From the IMG/VR virus record IMGVR_UViG_3300030333_007705, positions 1 to 64,000 of that record: a stretch of DNA of 64,000 nt, one strand, 5' to 3'. The notes under the pieces are model-generated. The model worked only from the letters and a program-made list of their open reading frames with translations, did no database searches and had not been told where the DNA came from. This document shows positions 29,071 through 36,417 of the stretch, in pieces (position 1 is the first letter of the stretch; every line of letters starts with the position of its first letter). This DNA is from a virus. The translations under genes and the position numbers were made by a program.

Positions 29071-29280
29071 TTACCCAGAAACCTCGAACTCAGTGTCATC
29101 TAAGAGTAAAATCCTATCACCACACAAGACTCGATAAACATCTCCAGGCCAAAGATCCGCTTCCGATGGGAGTTCCTCGGAATGAAGCCCAACGATGAGT
29201 CCGTGGGTACACTTACCAAGAGCCAACTCTTCAGGGTCGTGCAGCTTGACTAGGGTGCCGATAGTGAACTTTGCAGCCAT
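29071..29280 (-). CDS. VGD-family SH3/KOW-like small protein
   Basis: 69 residues: AKFTIGTLVKLHDPE, then HGLIVGLHSEELP and VYRVLCGDR. Overlaps the related gene upstream by 31 nt. Ends before a promoter. Confidence 0.65.
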   Translation of the reverse strand: MAAKFTIGTLVKLHDPEELALGKCTHGLIVGLHSEELPSEADLWPGDVYRVLCGDRILLLDDTEFEVSG

Positions 29281-29489
29281 ATTCCTGAATCTAGTTTATC
29301 GTCGCTGAGAATGGTGTCAACGCTTTCACTTGTTACACTTAGTTTGTCATCTGGCCACACAACAGTGACAGCCAAATACTCGCCTTCCATCGTGCTTGGT
29401 CGGTACATAAAAGGCTCGTCAGATGTTACCAATCCCCATTCAGTTTCGCCGTCCAGATTGACATAGCCGATCAAATCGCCTTTGTTCAT
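29250..29489 (-). CDS. VGD-like small protein
   Basis: 79 residues from the ATG at 29489, MNKGDLIGYVNLDG. Core EWGLVTSDEPF and LAVTVVWPDDK. Acidic C-terminal half. Twelve upstream codons are open but lack a better start. Confidence 0.6.
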   Translation of the reverse strand: MNKGDLIGYVNLDGETEWGLVTSDEPFMYRPSTMEGEYLAVTVVWPDDKLSVTSESVDTILSDDKLDSGIWLQSSLSAP

Positions 29490-29543
29490 ATTAAAAACCC
29501 ACCCTATCCCGCCGCGTTCATTCACGGCCCAACCAGTACCTAC

Positions 29544-29572
29544 ACTATAGGGACGACAATCTACAGTGTAAA
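29544..29572 (-). promoter_or_regulatory. Island promoter, 29489 gene
   Basis: TTTACA, 17 bp, TATAGT, TCGTCCC before the -10. Confidence 0.65.
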
Positions 29573-29579
29573 GGTAGTT

Positions 29580-30362
29580 CTACCTCTGATCAACAATGTT
29601 GTTGATGACCCACTTCTCCACCTTCTTCTCATCAAGAACCTCTGGTGTGACCAGACAATCCTCGCTGAGGTCACAACGAGACAGCAGCGTGCAAGTGCTA
29701 TTGCTCGGCTGCCGATACCACTCGTCTTGAGGAATGTCATCGATGTTCAGGAACTCTGGCGGCATGTAACAACTGCCGTTAGTGTAGCTTCGGTCAGACC
29801 AAGAGTCTTTCTTGGGTACGACATACTGAAACTTGATGGCTCCTGAAATGCCGTAGAAGTATTGATCTCTAGTGATTGCATGACTGGGCGCAACAACCCC
29901 CAGGTCCACCGACTGAATGACAGCCATGATGTGCTTACCGTCCCCTTCTTGTCCGACACTGACAAGAGCACCGGGGCCGAAGCCAGCATCCAACATGCGA
30001 GAGATTACTTTCTTCCGAATGTCAAGCGTCTTCGCCAGTTGCTCTGCCGTCTGGCGCTTACGCTCAGGGCAGGTGCGTCGGGTGTGGCCCACGTCGCCGC
30101 AGAAACCACACTTGCGGTTCTGGCCGCGAGTTTCCATCTTGTGGAGTGCCTCTTTGGCGTTACGAAGGTAGCGCTCAGTGTTAGTTTTCTCCCACTCTCT
30201 GGAGAACTTGTCTTCTGCCAACTCTTTCGTGTAGCGTTCGATGTTCTCTTTAAGGTCTACCTTTCGCTTGGGGCAGGCGCTCTTGTTGTGGCCCTTCTCG
30301 TAGCAGTATCCGCAGCGCACCGTGCGCTTGTAGTTTCCGTTCTCGTCAGTAATGTATGCCAT
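29580..30362 (-). CDS. Two-zinc-knuckle nucleic-acid-binding protein
   Basis: 260 residues. Two CCHC knuckles of the C-x2-C-x4-H-x4-C type: CGYCYEKGHNKSAC at about 17-30 and CGFCGDVGHTRRTC at about 86-99, separated by a charged helix. The remaining 160 residues are globular with Trp/Tyr and a KHIMAVIQSVDLG strand. CCHC knuckles usually bind single-stranded RNA or DNA, so a role in phage mRNA handling is possible. Own promoter upstream. Confidence 0.75.
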   Translation of the reverse strand: MAYITDENGNYKRTVRCGYCYEKGHNKSACPKRKVDLKENIERYTKELAEDKFSREWEKTNTERYLRNAKEALHKMETRGQNRKCGFCGDVGHTRRTCPERKRQTAEQLAKTLDIRKKVISRMLDAGFGPGALVSVGQEGDGKHIMAVIQSVDLGVVAPSHAITRDQYFYGISGAIKFQYVVPKKDSWSDRSYTNGSCYMPPEFLNIDDIPQDEWYRQPSNSTCTLLSRCDLSEDCLVTPEVLDEKKVEKWVINNIVDQR

Positions 30363-30397
30363 TGGGTCGTCCTCCTGTGGCTTTCGGGTACATCTAA

Positions 30398-30425
30398 ACT
30401 ATAGTCACGCTCATTCGGCTGTAAA
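30398..30425 (-). promoter_or_regulatory. Island promoter, zinc-knuckle gene
   Basis: TTTACA, 16 bp, TATAGT, GCGTGAC before the -10. It overlaps the 3' end of the 30411 gene. Confidence 0.7.
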
Positions 30426-30752
30426 CAGTTTAATGTATTTTGTGTGCTCTTTGTAAATATAGATGCGCTGGCCGTCAGGTCTAGCGAAAAGGTGCGCGTC
30501 ATCATATTGGACCGAATCTCCATTCATGCCACCATAAGCCTTCTTCAGTCCCAAATAGATTAGTGGCCCGGTGGACAATGCTCGCTTCATAAAATCGTCC
30601 GAGCGATAACCTCTTTCATAATCTTGCTTGCTCATTCGGTGCAACGCCACCCTGACCGCTTTTTCTTTTGCCATAGGCGCTGCTACAACATATACTCTAG
30701 GGTCTGAGCTTATGGTGTAGATCTCTGATTTCTTTAGCTTTCTAGTTCTCAT
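30411..30752 (-). CDS. Hypothetical basic protein
   Basis: 113 residues: YTISSDPRVYVVAAPMAKEK, a basic helix with SKQDYERGYRSDDFMKRAL, and a beta C-terminus GQRIYIYKEHTKYIKLF. Function unknown. 11-nt overlap with the upstream gene. Confidence 0.55.
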   Translation of the reverse strand: MRTRKLKKSEIYTISSDPRVYVVAAPMAKEKAVRVALHRMSKQDYERGYRSDDFMKRALSTGPLIYLGLKKAYGGMNGDSVQYDDAHLFARPDGQRIYIYKEHTKYIKLFTAE

Positions 30753-30936
30753 TCAGGGTTCCGATATTCCATCGGGCTATGTACCTGTATTCGCCCTCAA
30801 CTAAAATCCTGGCGTATGAGCCTCCGTCTAACATCTCGATAATCAAGAACGGAGTCCTGTCACGATAAAGCCGCACGAGCCAAGGACTGTCTCCAGTTGA
30901 TGTGCTGTTCACGTATGCAAGTGTGCCTGCCTTCAT
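30742..30936 (-). CDS. VGD-like small protein
   Basis: 64 residues, MKAGTLAYVNSTS, PFLIIEMLDGGSYARILV and EYRYIARWNIG. A divergent member near the upstream edge of the island. Confidence 0.6.
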   Translation of the reverse strand: MKAGTLAYVNSTSTGDSPWLVRLYRDRTPFLIIEMLDGGSYARILVEGEYRYIARWNIGTLNEN

Positions 30937-30942
30937 GTAGAC

Positions 30943-30970
30943 ATTATAATCACTTGCGCGTGTCAGTAAA
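30943..30970 (-). promoter_or_regulatory. Island promoter, 30936 gene
   Basis: TTTACT, 16 bp, TATAAT (perfect -10). Further upstream, short A-tract blocks (CATAAAACTAT type) resemble those near 16260. Confidence 0.7.
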
Positions 30971-31019
30971 GAACTTGCGTGACCGCGAGCACAAAACTAT
31001 GGCGTATGCCAGCATAAAA

Positions 31020-31430
31020 CTATCCATTATCTTTAACCTCATCCATCGCTTCAAGCGTTTTCTGTAGAACCTGCAAGGCTATATTATCCTCAGAGGTTTT
31101 CTCCACCATGTCTTGCACGGCCTCGATGGCCTCGCCCACAGCTTCCATGTTTTCTTTCATCTTGTCGATTACTCGATCCAAAACTTCAAACTGCCCATCA
31201 CTCGCCTGGGCACGTAGGACCATAAAATCTTGTGTGTTCATGCTGCTGCCCGCAGCATAAAAACCCTCGACTGCTTTATCTTTCTGCTCCTGCGTAAGCT
31301 CGTCCGACTTGTTTTGATTTTGCTTTTGCTCGACGTTTGTCTCGCTCAAGTTATCTTGAGTCGAAGAGCTAGGGTCCATAGCCCTTACTGCCTGCGAGTT
31401 GAGGCTTGGGCCAATACTTTCAATGCTCAT
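31020..31430 (-). CDS. Helical hypothetical protein
   Basis: 136 residues from the ATG at 31430 (GAGGAAAG upstream). A Ser/Gln/Asn-rich first half (QKQNQNKSDELTQEQKDK) precedes a helical second half with VLDRVIDKMKENMEAVGEAI. Perhaps structural; no motif. Confidence 0.55.
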   Translation of the reverse strand: MSIESIGPSLNSQAVRAMDPSSSTQDNLSETNVEQKQNQNKSDELTQEQKDKAVEGFYAAGSSMNTQDFMVLRAQASDGQFEVLDRVIDKMKENMEAVGEAIEAVQDMVEKTSEDNIALQVLQKTLEAMDEVKDNG

Positions 31431-31506
31431 TCTTTCCTCGAAACTATCTTTATCTCTGTATCCTGTTAGTGGTAGGTACATTGTAAAATAAATAGCTCCG
31501 AAAAAG

Positions 31507-31740
31507 TTATTTAGAATGTCGCATGTAAAACTTTCGATCGTGCGCGGCGTATGATGCCCTAAGATATGCAGTCACCTGCTCTTTTGTGACGATAAAACTT
31601 TGAGCCTCCATCGCCTCCATGATGTCCTTTATAATATCTTTCGGCGGATCATAATACTTGCCTTGAGACTTTAGAAGTTTCTTGTAGCCTTTGACACGAT
31701 CGGCCTTATACTTGGAAAATATTTGCTTGTTGCCTTTCAT
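31507..31740 (-). CDS. Small basic protein
   Basis: 77 residues from the ATG at 31740 (GGTGGAAG upstream). Lys/Tyr-rich: FSKYKADRVKGYKKLLKSQG, then a helix and a basic tail. Overlaps the upstream gene by 35 nt. Function unknown. Confidence 0.5.
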   Translation of the reverse strand: MKGNKQIFSKYKADRVKGYKKLLKSQGKYYDPPKDIIKDIMEAMEAQSFIVTKEQVTAYLRASYAAHDRKFYMRHSK

Positions 31741-32026
31741 CTTCCACCGTGCTTCTTTGTTTGCCTTCGGCAAAGCTGATACATTCACAGAGGGCAGTTA
31801 GCTCTCGCTTTGTATCGACAACTTTCAGTTCGTCATTACGATATTCGTAACGAGTCAAATCCTTTTTGCGAAGGTCACGCAGAGTTGTCATGGCGCGCTC
31901 GTAAGGCTCGTCACTAAACCACTTGACCTTCCAGAAGGCCCAGCCACCTCTCATCTTCTTTTCAGTTGTAACACCAAAGCGCCTAATGCCTTGATACTCC
32001 TGAAAAACTACATCATTGATTTTCAT
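31706..32026 (-). CDS. VGD-like protein, longer variant
   Basis: 106 residues from the ATG at 32026 (AAGGAAA upstream). MKINDVVFQEYQGIRR, GVTTEKKMRGGWAFWKVKWF is reminiscent of the family core, followed by a 60-residue charged extension. Family membership uncertain. Confidence 0.5.
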   Translation of the reverse strand: MKINDVVFQEYQGIRRFGVTTEKKMRGGWAFWKVKWFSDEPYERAMTTLRDLRKKDLTRYEYRNDELKVVDTKRELTALCECISFAEGKQRSTVEDERQQANIFQV

Positions 32027-32585
32027 TTTCCTTTCCTTGGCCAGACTCAACATCGTCTGGATTGAACTTTTCTACTTCAATCGGCTCAAACCAAACCACT
32101 ATGTCCATGTTTCCCGTTCGGTAAAACGCGCCTCGATATTGAGACTCGCCCGGTTCAATAAGTAGCTTTGGTGGTGCGCCATATTTTGATTGTCGGGGCA
32201 CACCAGCGAGGCTTCGCAATATTGCGTCCACATCTGGCGTCACCCTCCCAGGCACTACTGACTTTTTTATAAGACCAAGGGGGTCTTGCGCCAAATCATA
32301 TATCTGATTTGTCGGCACAAAAACACTGAAGAGTGACGAGCCTTCTTTGACCATCCTTTCGGCGTGGTCGAGATTTGTGTAGAAAAAAACTCTCGGCAAA
32401 TCAGATGCCTCGTAATCTCTCCTACTATAGCTGTGGCGGTGCTGTAAAAAATAATCAGGATCCAAAGTCAGCTTTTGCTCGCTCGACTTTGAATAGTGAT
32501 ATAGTCTTATTGCGCCGTTCACCTCATAATCGCTCAACGCCTCTGTGAGTAAAAAACTTCGCCAGTTCTCAAACAAGTATTTCAT
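32013..32585 (-). CDS. Tagged protein, ADP-ribosyltransferase-like
   Basis: 190 residues from the ATG at 32585, which starts the tag MKYLFENWRSFLLTEA (ends LTE). The body opens with IRLYHYSKSSEQKLTLDP, then RRDYEASDLPRVFFYTN and SLFSVFVPTNQIYDL. The L-Y-H-Y-S start and following aromatic strands resemble ART-fold toxins, but a catalytic Glu motif is not certain. If right, it parallels T4 Alt, an injected ADP-ribosyltransferase that also carries a capsid-targeting sequence. Confidence 0.55.
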   Translation of the reverse strand: MKYLFENWRSFLLTEALSDYEVNGAIRLYHYSKSSEQKLTLDPDYFLQHRHSYSRRDYEASDLPRVFFYTNLDHAERMVKEGSSLFSVFVPTNQIYDLAQDPLGLIKKSVVPGRVTPDVDAILRSLAGVPRQSKYGAPPKLLIEPGESQYRGAFYRTGNMDIVVWFEPIEVEKFNPDDVESGQGKENENQ

Positions 32586-32614
32586 ATAAAGTAAGTAGTT
32601 CATATTACATGATT

Positions 32615-32691
32615 TGGCACGCCCGACTGGATTCGAACCAGTGACCTACGGCTTAGAAGGCCGTTGCTCTATCCAGCTGAGCTACGGGCGC
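32615..32691 (-). tRNA. tRNA-Arg (anticodon TCT)
   Basis: A full cloverleaf: acceptor GCGCCCG pairs with CGGGCGT, D arm GCTCAGCTGGATAGAGC, anticodon loop CTTCTAA, T arm CTGGTTCGAATCCAG, encoded CCA. It reads AGA/AGG codons. Confidence 0.95.
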
Positions 32692-32696
32692 TCACC

Positions 32697-33071
32697 CTAT
32701 TCGAAGCTCGTGCCAAACTTGCTAGTCTTGTGCCGTGAAACTTCATTCAGGCGTCTAGCCAGCGCAGCCAAGTGCTTGTAGTCAACTCGGTAAGCCGAAT
32801 GACCAGCAGTTGCTTCGCCACTCAGCTTCTTCAACTCAACGCCCTTCTTGCGATATTTAGTCGCTCGCCCCCGAAGCTGCTTGAAGCCACTATTACGGCT
32901 TGAGTAAAACGTCTTCCCTGGGCGGTGGGCTTGCCGCTGCCAAGCATCCTCAATCTTGTCATACACCTCTGATAAAGATTCGCAAAGCTGCCAGGTGACA
33001 ACAAAAGATTCTGAATCTAGGCTAGCCTTCTCTCTCGATTGAAGGCGAAACTTGATATTTATATTAGACAT
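32697..33071 (-). CDS. Basic hypothetical protein
   Basis: 124 residues, Arg/Lys-rich: INIKFRLQSREKASLD, YDKIEDAWQRQAHRPGKTFY and RGRATKYRKKGVELKKL. Probably nucleic-acid binding from charge. Its own promoter is at 33098. No family recognised. Confidence 0.6.
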   Translation of the reverse strand: MSNINIKFRLQSREKASLDSESFVVTWQLCESLSEVYDKIEDAWQRQAHRPGKTFYSSRNSGFKQLRGRATKYRKKGVELKKLSGEATAGHSAYRVDYKHLAALARRLNEVSRHKTSKFGTSFE

Positions 33072-33097
33072 GCTTAATCCTCCTATGTCATACTAAG

Positions 33098-33125
33098 ACT
33101 ATAATAACAGTTCAAGTTAAGTTAA
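33098..33125 (-). promoter_or_regulatory. Promoter, 33071 gene
   Basis: TTAACT, 16 bp, TATAGT. The pre-10 bases are GTTAT, so it is a looser match to the phage consensus. Confidence 0.55.
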
Positions 33126-33146
33126 GTCTTTGTTTCAATAAAGCAA

Positions 33147-33251
33147 CTAAAGCACCGCATATAGCACAAGTGCTATAACACCAGTAGCTACGCCAATGAG
33201 GGCGCCCTTGAAAAGTCCATCTCCACTAAATCTATCTGCGTAATCATTCAT
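33147..33251 (-). CDS. 34-residue membrane peptide
   Basis: ATG at 33251, overlapping the end of the uvsE-like gene, TAG at 33147. A short polar start (NDYADRFSGDGLF) and one hydrophobic helix KGALIGVATGVIALVLYAVL. TAGGAGAAA Shine-Dalgarno. Function unknown. Confidence 0.55.
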   Translation of the reverse strand: MNDYADRFSGDGLFKGALIGVATGVIALVLYAVL

Positions 33252-34173
33252 GATTTTCTCCTAGTAAGTCTCGCATTTTAAACAGCCCAAGTTCTTTGTG
33301 CTTGCACTCCAACATAACATCCAAATCCAGATCGTAAAGATCGATCGGAGTCCAATAGGAATCAGAGTGCGCGTTGTCTCGAATCTTAGGGTCATTGTAT
33401 TCGACGGATCTGGACTGTGAGTAGTGTACGACAGGACGAACATCGCCCCATGTCATGCACGCAGTCAACAGAGCCTCTTCTTCGTCTTGGCCACCGGTGC
33501 AGAACTTGTGGTGGTGATAGTCGAAGACGATTGGAATCCCAATACGACTATGAACCTCGTCATATAGTTCCTTGGTTGAGTACAGGCTAGCCTTATCATC
33601 ATTCTCGACGGTCAACCTAGAGCGCACAGACTCAGATAGTCGCTCAAAGTTGCGACAAAAATTATCGATTGCCATCGGCTTGTTGTTATAGTGTGCGCCA
33701 ACATGAATATTAATCTTGGCATAAGGCGTGCGCGGAAGACCCATGAGATCAAAAATCTTGCCATGATTTTCCAAGTCAACAATGGTGTTTGCTACAACAT
33801 GTGGCGTCGGACTAGTGAGCTTGTTGAATGGACCAGGGTGCGTCGTAATGCGCTGACCATACAACTTTGCTAGATCGCCGGCGCGTCTAAGAGACGCGGC
33901 GATCGCTTTGAAGTCTGGCAACTCCTCTAGTTCATATTCACTGTACCAGGGTACAATATCTGAGGACATGCGATAAAACTTAATGTCATTGTCTTCGTTC
34001 CATTGTATGATACGCTCTAGGTCTAGACAGTTTTGTAGTGCCAACTCAGAGGCATACGGCAAACCTTTAGCATCAAAGGTCTTACGAATCATTGAGCGAT
34101 TTGTAGTAACGCGCTTAGACTTGGGCTGGTTACTCAAGCCCATGTTGATGCATGCGTATCCTAGATTATACAT
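33244..34173 (-). CDS. uvsE: UV damage endonuclease UvdE/UvsE
   Basis: 309 residues, usual length for the family. The start YNLGYACINMGLSN is diagnostic. FYRMSSDIVPWYSEY, RITTHPGPFN, KINIHVGAHYNNK, LTVENDDKAS and IVFDYHHHKFC bring the metal-binding His, Glu and Asp residues of the TIM barrel in order. It nicks DNA 5' to UV photoproducts to start alternative excision repair, which protects phage or host DNA in light. Confidence 0.95.
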   Translation of the reverse strand: MYNLGYACINMGLSNQPKSKRVTTNRSMIRKTFDAKGLPYASELALQNCLDLERIIQWNEDNDIKFYRMSSDIVPWYSEYELEELPDFKAIAASLRRAGDLAKLYGQRITTHPGPFNKLTSPTPHVVANTIVDLENHGKIFDLMGLPRTPYAKINIHVGAHYNNKPMAIDNFCRNFERLSESVRSRLTVENDDKASLYSTKELYDEVHSRIGIPIVFDYHHHKFCTGGQDEEEALLTACMTWGDVRPVVHYSQSRSVEYNDPKIRDNAHSDSYWTPIDLYDLDLDVMLECKHKELGLFKMRDLLGENHE

Positions 34174-34191
34174 ATTATCCTCGTGTGTGAA

Positions 34192-34268
34192 TGGTGGGCT
34201 CTCTCGGACTTGAACCGAGGACTACCCCGTTATGAGCGGGGGGCTCTAACCAACTGAGCTAAGAGCCC
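34192..34268 (-). tRNA. tRNA with anticodon CAT (Ile2 or elongator Met)
   Basis: Acceptor GGGCTCT/AGAGCCC, D arm AGCTCAGTTGGTTAGAGC, anticodon stem CCCCG/CGGGG with loop CTCATAA, T arm TCGGTTCAAGTCCGA, CCA encoded. Overall sequence is close to tRNA-Ile with lysidine-modified CAU. The neighbouring Arg-TCT and Leu-TAA genes favour a role in reading AT-rich codons such as AUA, but elongator Met cannot be excluded. Confidence 0.9.
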
Positions 34269-34277
34269 GAAATATAA

Positions 34278-34364
34278 TGGTAGCCCCGGCGGGACTCGAA
34301 CCCGCAAGCCCATACGGGCGACAGATTTTAAGTCTGTTGTGTATGCCAATTCCACCACAGGGCC
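34278..34364 (-). tRNA. tRNA-Leu (anticodon TAA)
   Basis: 87 nt with a long variable arm (class II). Acceptor GGCCCTG/CGGGGCT with a wobble, anticodon loop CTTAAAA, T arm GCGGGTTCGAGTCCCGC, encoded CCA. Reads UUA/UUG. Confidence 0.95.
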
Positions 34365-34369
34365 GAGAC

Positions 34370-34663
34370 TTAACAGCTTGGTACTACGTAACAACCAGTC
34401 TTGTCACACTCTTCAAAAAACTTATCGACTGCTGTATCATATTCGGATCCAGAATCGATATCCGGCCCTGCATCATGCAAGACATCGGAATCATTATTCG
34501 AATCAGGTTCTGGCGTGGAATCAGTATCACGTTCTAGCTCCACGGGCACCAGAATAACCTCTGGGTCGCGATCTCCGAACTGTGCGCTGCACTCGCCTAC
34601 AATGCCAGATGCAATCACAATCATTGAAATTAAGGCAAACAGCCCTACCGCTTTGTAACTCAT
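34370..34663 (-). CDS. Secreted acidic protein
   Basis: 97 residues. Residues 1-27 are a signal peptide ending GECSA. The mature part is a low-complexity Asp/Ser/Glu/Pro tract (about 40-75) with a C-terminal FFEECDKTGCYVVPSC containing three Cys. It has its own promoter and lies beside the tRNAs, a typical place for acquired genes. Function unknown. Confidence 0.65.
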   Translation of the reverse strand: MSYKAVGLFALISMIVIASGIVGECSAQFGDRDPEVILVPVELERDTDSTPEPDSNNDSDVLHDAGPDIDSGSEYDTAVDKFFEECDKTGCYVVPSC

Positions 34664-34683
34664 TTGTTCCTCCTCTTGACTTT

Positions 34684-34712
34684 AAGATAGACACAAACTT
34701 GTTTCTTGTAAA
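34684..34712 (-). promoter_or_regulatory. Promoter, secreted protein gene
   Basis: TTTACA, 17 bp, TATCTT, TTGTGTC before the -10. Confidence 0.6.
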
Positions 34713-34715
34713 CAC

Positions 34716-34889
34716 TTAGTCTTCGCTGGTTTCAATTAAGCGTGACAGCTTTGCTCTGATGGCGTTAACCATCTTGATCCTTGAATCAGGCGTACCGGAC
34801 TGATAGTCGATTGCCTGACGAAGCAAGTAAAGCTCTTTCAAGACATTACGGATAACTTCGTCCTTCGGATCAGGAACATATACTCGCAT
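34716..34889 (-). CDS. 57-residue hypothetical protein
   Basis: ATG at 34889 after AGGAGG. MRVYVPDPKDEVIRNVLKEL then LLRQAIDYQSGTPDSRIKMV and a helical end; all helical. Unknown function. Confidence 0.6.
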   Translation of the reverse strand: MRVYVPDPKDEVIRNVLKELYLLRQAIDYQSGTPDSRIKMVNAIRAKLSRLIETSED

Positions 34890-34906
34890 CGAATACTCCT
34901 CCTAAA

Positions 34907-35050
34907 TCATATTTCTATGACGACAACTCCCCTGCTCTCGTCGTCACGCTTTTCTGACTCTTCTTGTTGTTTCTTAGCCCACTCCTCAAAGCGGCGCCGC
35001 TCCTCCTCAGAAGGCGCAGGGATCTGTAGGTATGGGCGCTCTTGAGTCAT
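34907..35050 (-). CDS. 47-residue hypothetical protein
   Basis: ATG at 35050 overlapping the upstream stop (ATGA). PYLQIPAPSEEERRRFEEW and a charged helix KKQQEESEKRDDESR with a hydrophobic end GVVVIEI. Unknown function. Confidence 0.55.
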   Translation of the reverse strand: MTQERPYLQIPAPSEEERRRFEEWAKKQQEESEKRDDESRGVVVIEI

Positions 35051-35232
35051 CGACCTTGACCCCTGCTTGGCTTACGCCGGCGACGTGCTGCTGAAGGGGG
35101 TGAACCGGCTCGCTGACCGTTGATAAAAGTCTCTCCGCCAGCCGCCGGCTTCTTACTGTACTTGCCCTCGCCCTGTCTCGTAGTCTTCTTCTCGCTTAGA
35201 GAAGAACTCTTTGGGTTTCCATATCTAGACAT
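35047..35232 (-). CDS. Small basic protein
   Basis: 61 residues, Lys/Arg/Ser/Gly-rich and probably disordered (KKTTRQGEGKYSKKPAAGG, ARRRRKPSRGQGR). Overlaps the deformylase gene by 8 nt. Possibly binds nucleic acid. Confidence 0.55.
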   Translation of the reverse strand: MSRYGNPKSSSLSEKKTTRQGEGKYSKKPAAGGETFINGQRAGSPPSAARRRRKPSRGQGR

Positions 35233-35707
35233 TGAATAACTCCTTTTCTATTGCTCTGTCCATCATTGTGATTCCGTGCAAATGGTCAATCTCGTGCTGG
35301 ACGCAAACACACTCAAGCGGATTTTTTTGAAAAGAAAAAATCAACTGCTTGTTGTGATTAGATGCGTCGACAACAATATCTGTCCATCGCTCAGTAATAA
35401 CATAGTCACCGGGAAAGGACAAACAACCCTCTTGAAAAAAGCTTTTTCCAAAATGGCCTACAATCCTGGGATTGACTAAGATAATCGGGCGCACAACATT
35501 TACAACGCACACGGCAGCGTCGACACCAACTTGGTTTGCTGCAAGCCCGACGCCATCTTTGTTTTCTTTTAGGATTTCTAAAAGCCTGTTACCAACGACC
35601 AAGCCTTCGGTCACTGTTGCACAAGGTTTGACGACCCTCTTAAGGATCTTCTGGTCGGTGACGTACTCCACTATGTCCCGACTCCATTCTCTAGAATGTA
35701 TAAGCAT
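35225..35707 (-). CDS. def: Peptide deformylase
   Basis: 160 residues with all three family motifs: GVGLAANQVG (motif 1), QEGCLSFPG (motif 2, metal Cys) and QHEIDHLHG (motif 3, HExxH). Removes the formyl group from nascent proteins. Phage-encoded deformylases are known from marine phages and are thought to support heavy viral translation. Full length for the short phage type, with a slightly longer N-terminus than the cyanophage form. Confidence 0.95.
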   Translation of the reverse strand: MLIHSREWSRDIVEYVTDQKILKRVVKPCATVTEGLVVGNRLLEILKENKDGVGLAANQVGVDAAVCVVNVVRPIILVNPRIVGHFGKSFFQEGCLSFPGDYVITERWTDIVVDASNHNKQLIFSFQKNPLECVCVQHEIDHLHGITMMDRAIEKELFNV

Positions 35708-35775
35708 AAAAATAAACTTGAAACTAGGGCAACCATCCAGAACCTAACTCTTCGCTCTGACTGGTCATTTTCCAT
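35671..35775 (-). CDS. 34-residue membrane peptide
   Basis: ATG at 35775, TAG at 35671, overlapping the deformylase start by 37 nt. A charged start (ENDQSERRVRF) and a helix WMVALVSSLFLCLYIL. A weak ribosome site (GGGGGG, 9 nt upstream). Confidence 0.45.
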   Translation of the reverse strand: MENDQSERRVRFWMVALVSSLFLCLYILENGVGT

Positions 35776-35787
35776 CTTTAAGCCCCC

Positions 35788-36417
35788 CTAACAATAAATA
35801 GGAGGCTGCGGCTTCTGCTGCCTTATAAATAACTTTGCGATGTAAAAACTTAAAACCGCAGTAGCGATGCCAGAAACAACATCGGCAACAAAATGCTGTT
35901 TAATCACCAGGGTAGAGAAAGAGATACCAATTGCCCATAGCAAGAAAAACCTGCTAATGAATGGATTCTCTTTTGCATATTTTGTCTTCCGTGCGGCCAA
36001 AAACATCAGCCACGAAAAAGCAACATGGCCAGACGGGAATGTATTACTCGCACCGTCTATTGTGCGAGTAAATTCAACTAAAGTCTCATGCACATTTGTA
36101 ACCTCAAATGGCGCGCGCGGATATATCGCCGGCGCCGCGATATGAAATACTGACATAAGCAGGCCGGCCACTATGCAAGCCCAAAATGTCTGCATAAAAA
36201 GTGCTCGATGTTGTATATACCCCACCATAACCATGGCTATACAGACAGGCAGCGTATGATACACCCAGACAAACTCGGGCATAAAAGGGATCGCACCATC
36301 AATCTCAGTCCAATAGTCAACTTGTGTCTGGTGGACGAAATATTGAATGGTGTAATAGATGACAAGGTAGGCAAGGAACAACAATGCTGTGTAGATTACC
36401 TTGCCATGTCTCGACAT
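35788..36417 (-). CDS. PAP2-family membrane phosphatase
   Basis: 209 residues from the ATG at 36417 (AGGAGATCTCT upstream). Six hydrophobic segments. The PAP2 active-site pieces are present: SNTFPSGHVAFSW near 134 (motif 2, His) and KQHFVADVVSG near 182 (motif 3, His and Asp). Resembles the Aur1/Ipt1-like branch. Could act on lipid phosphates or undecaprenyl-PP in the host membrane. Confidence 0.85.
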   Translation of the reverse strand: MSRHGKVIYTALLFLAYLVIYYTIQYFVHQTQVDYWTEIDGAIPFMPEFVWVYHTLPVCIAMVMVGYIQHRALFMQTFWACIVAGLLMSVFHIAAPAIYPRAPFEVTNVHETLVEFTRTIDGASNTFPSGHVAFSWLMFLAARKTKYAKENPFISRFFLLWAIGISFSTLVIKQHFVADVVSGIATAVLSFYIAKLFIRQQKPQPPIYC

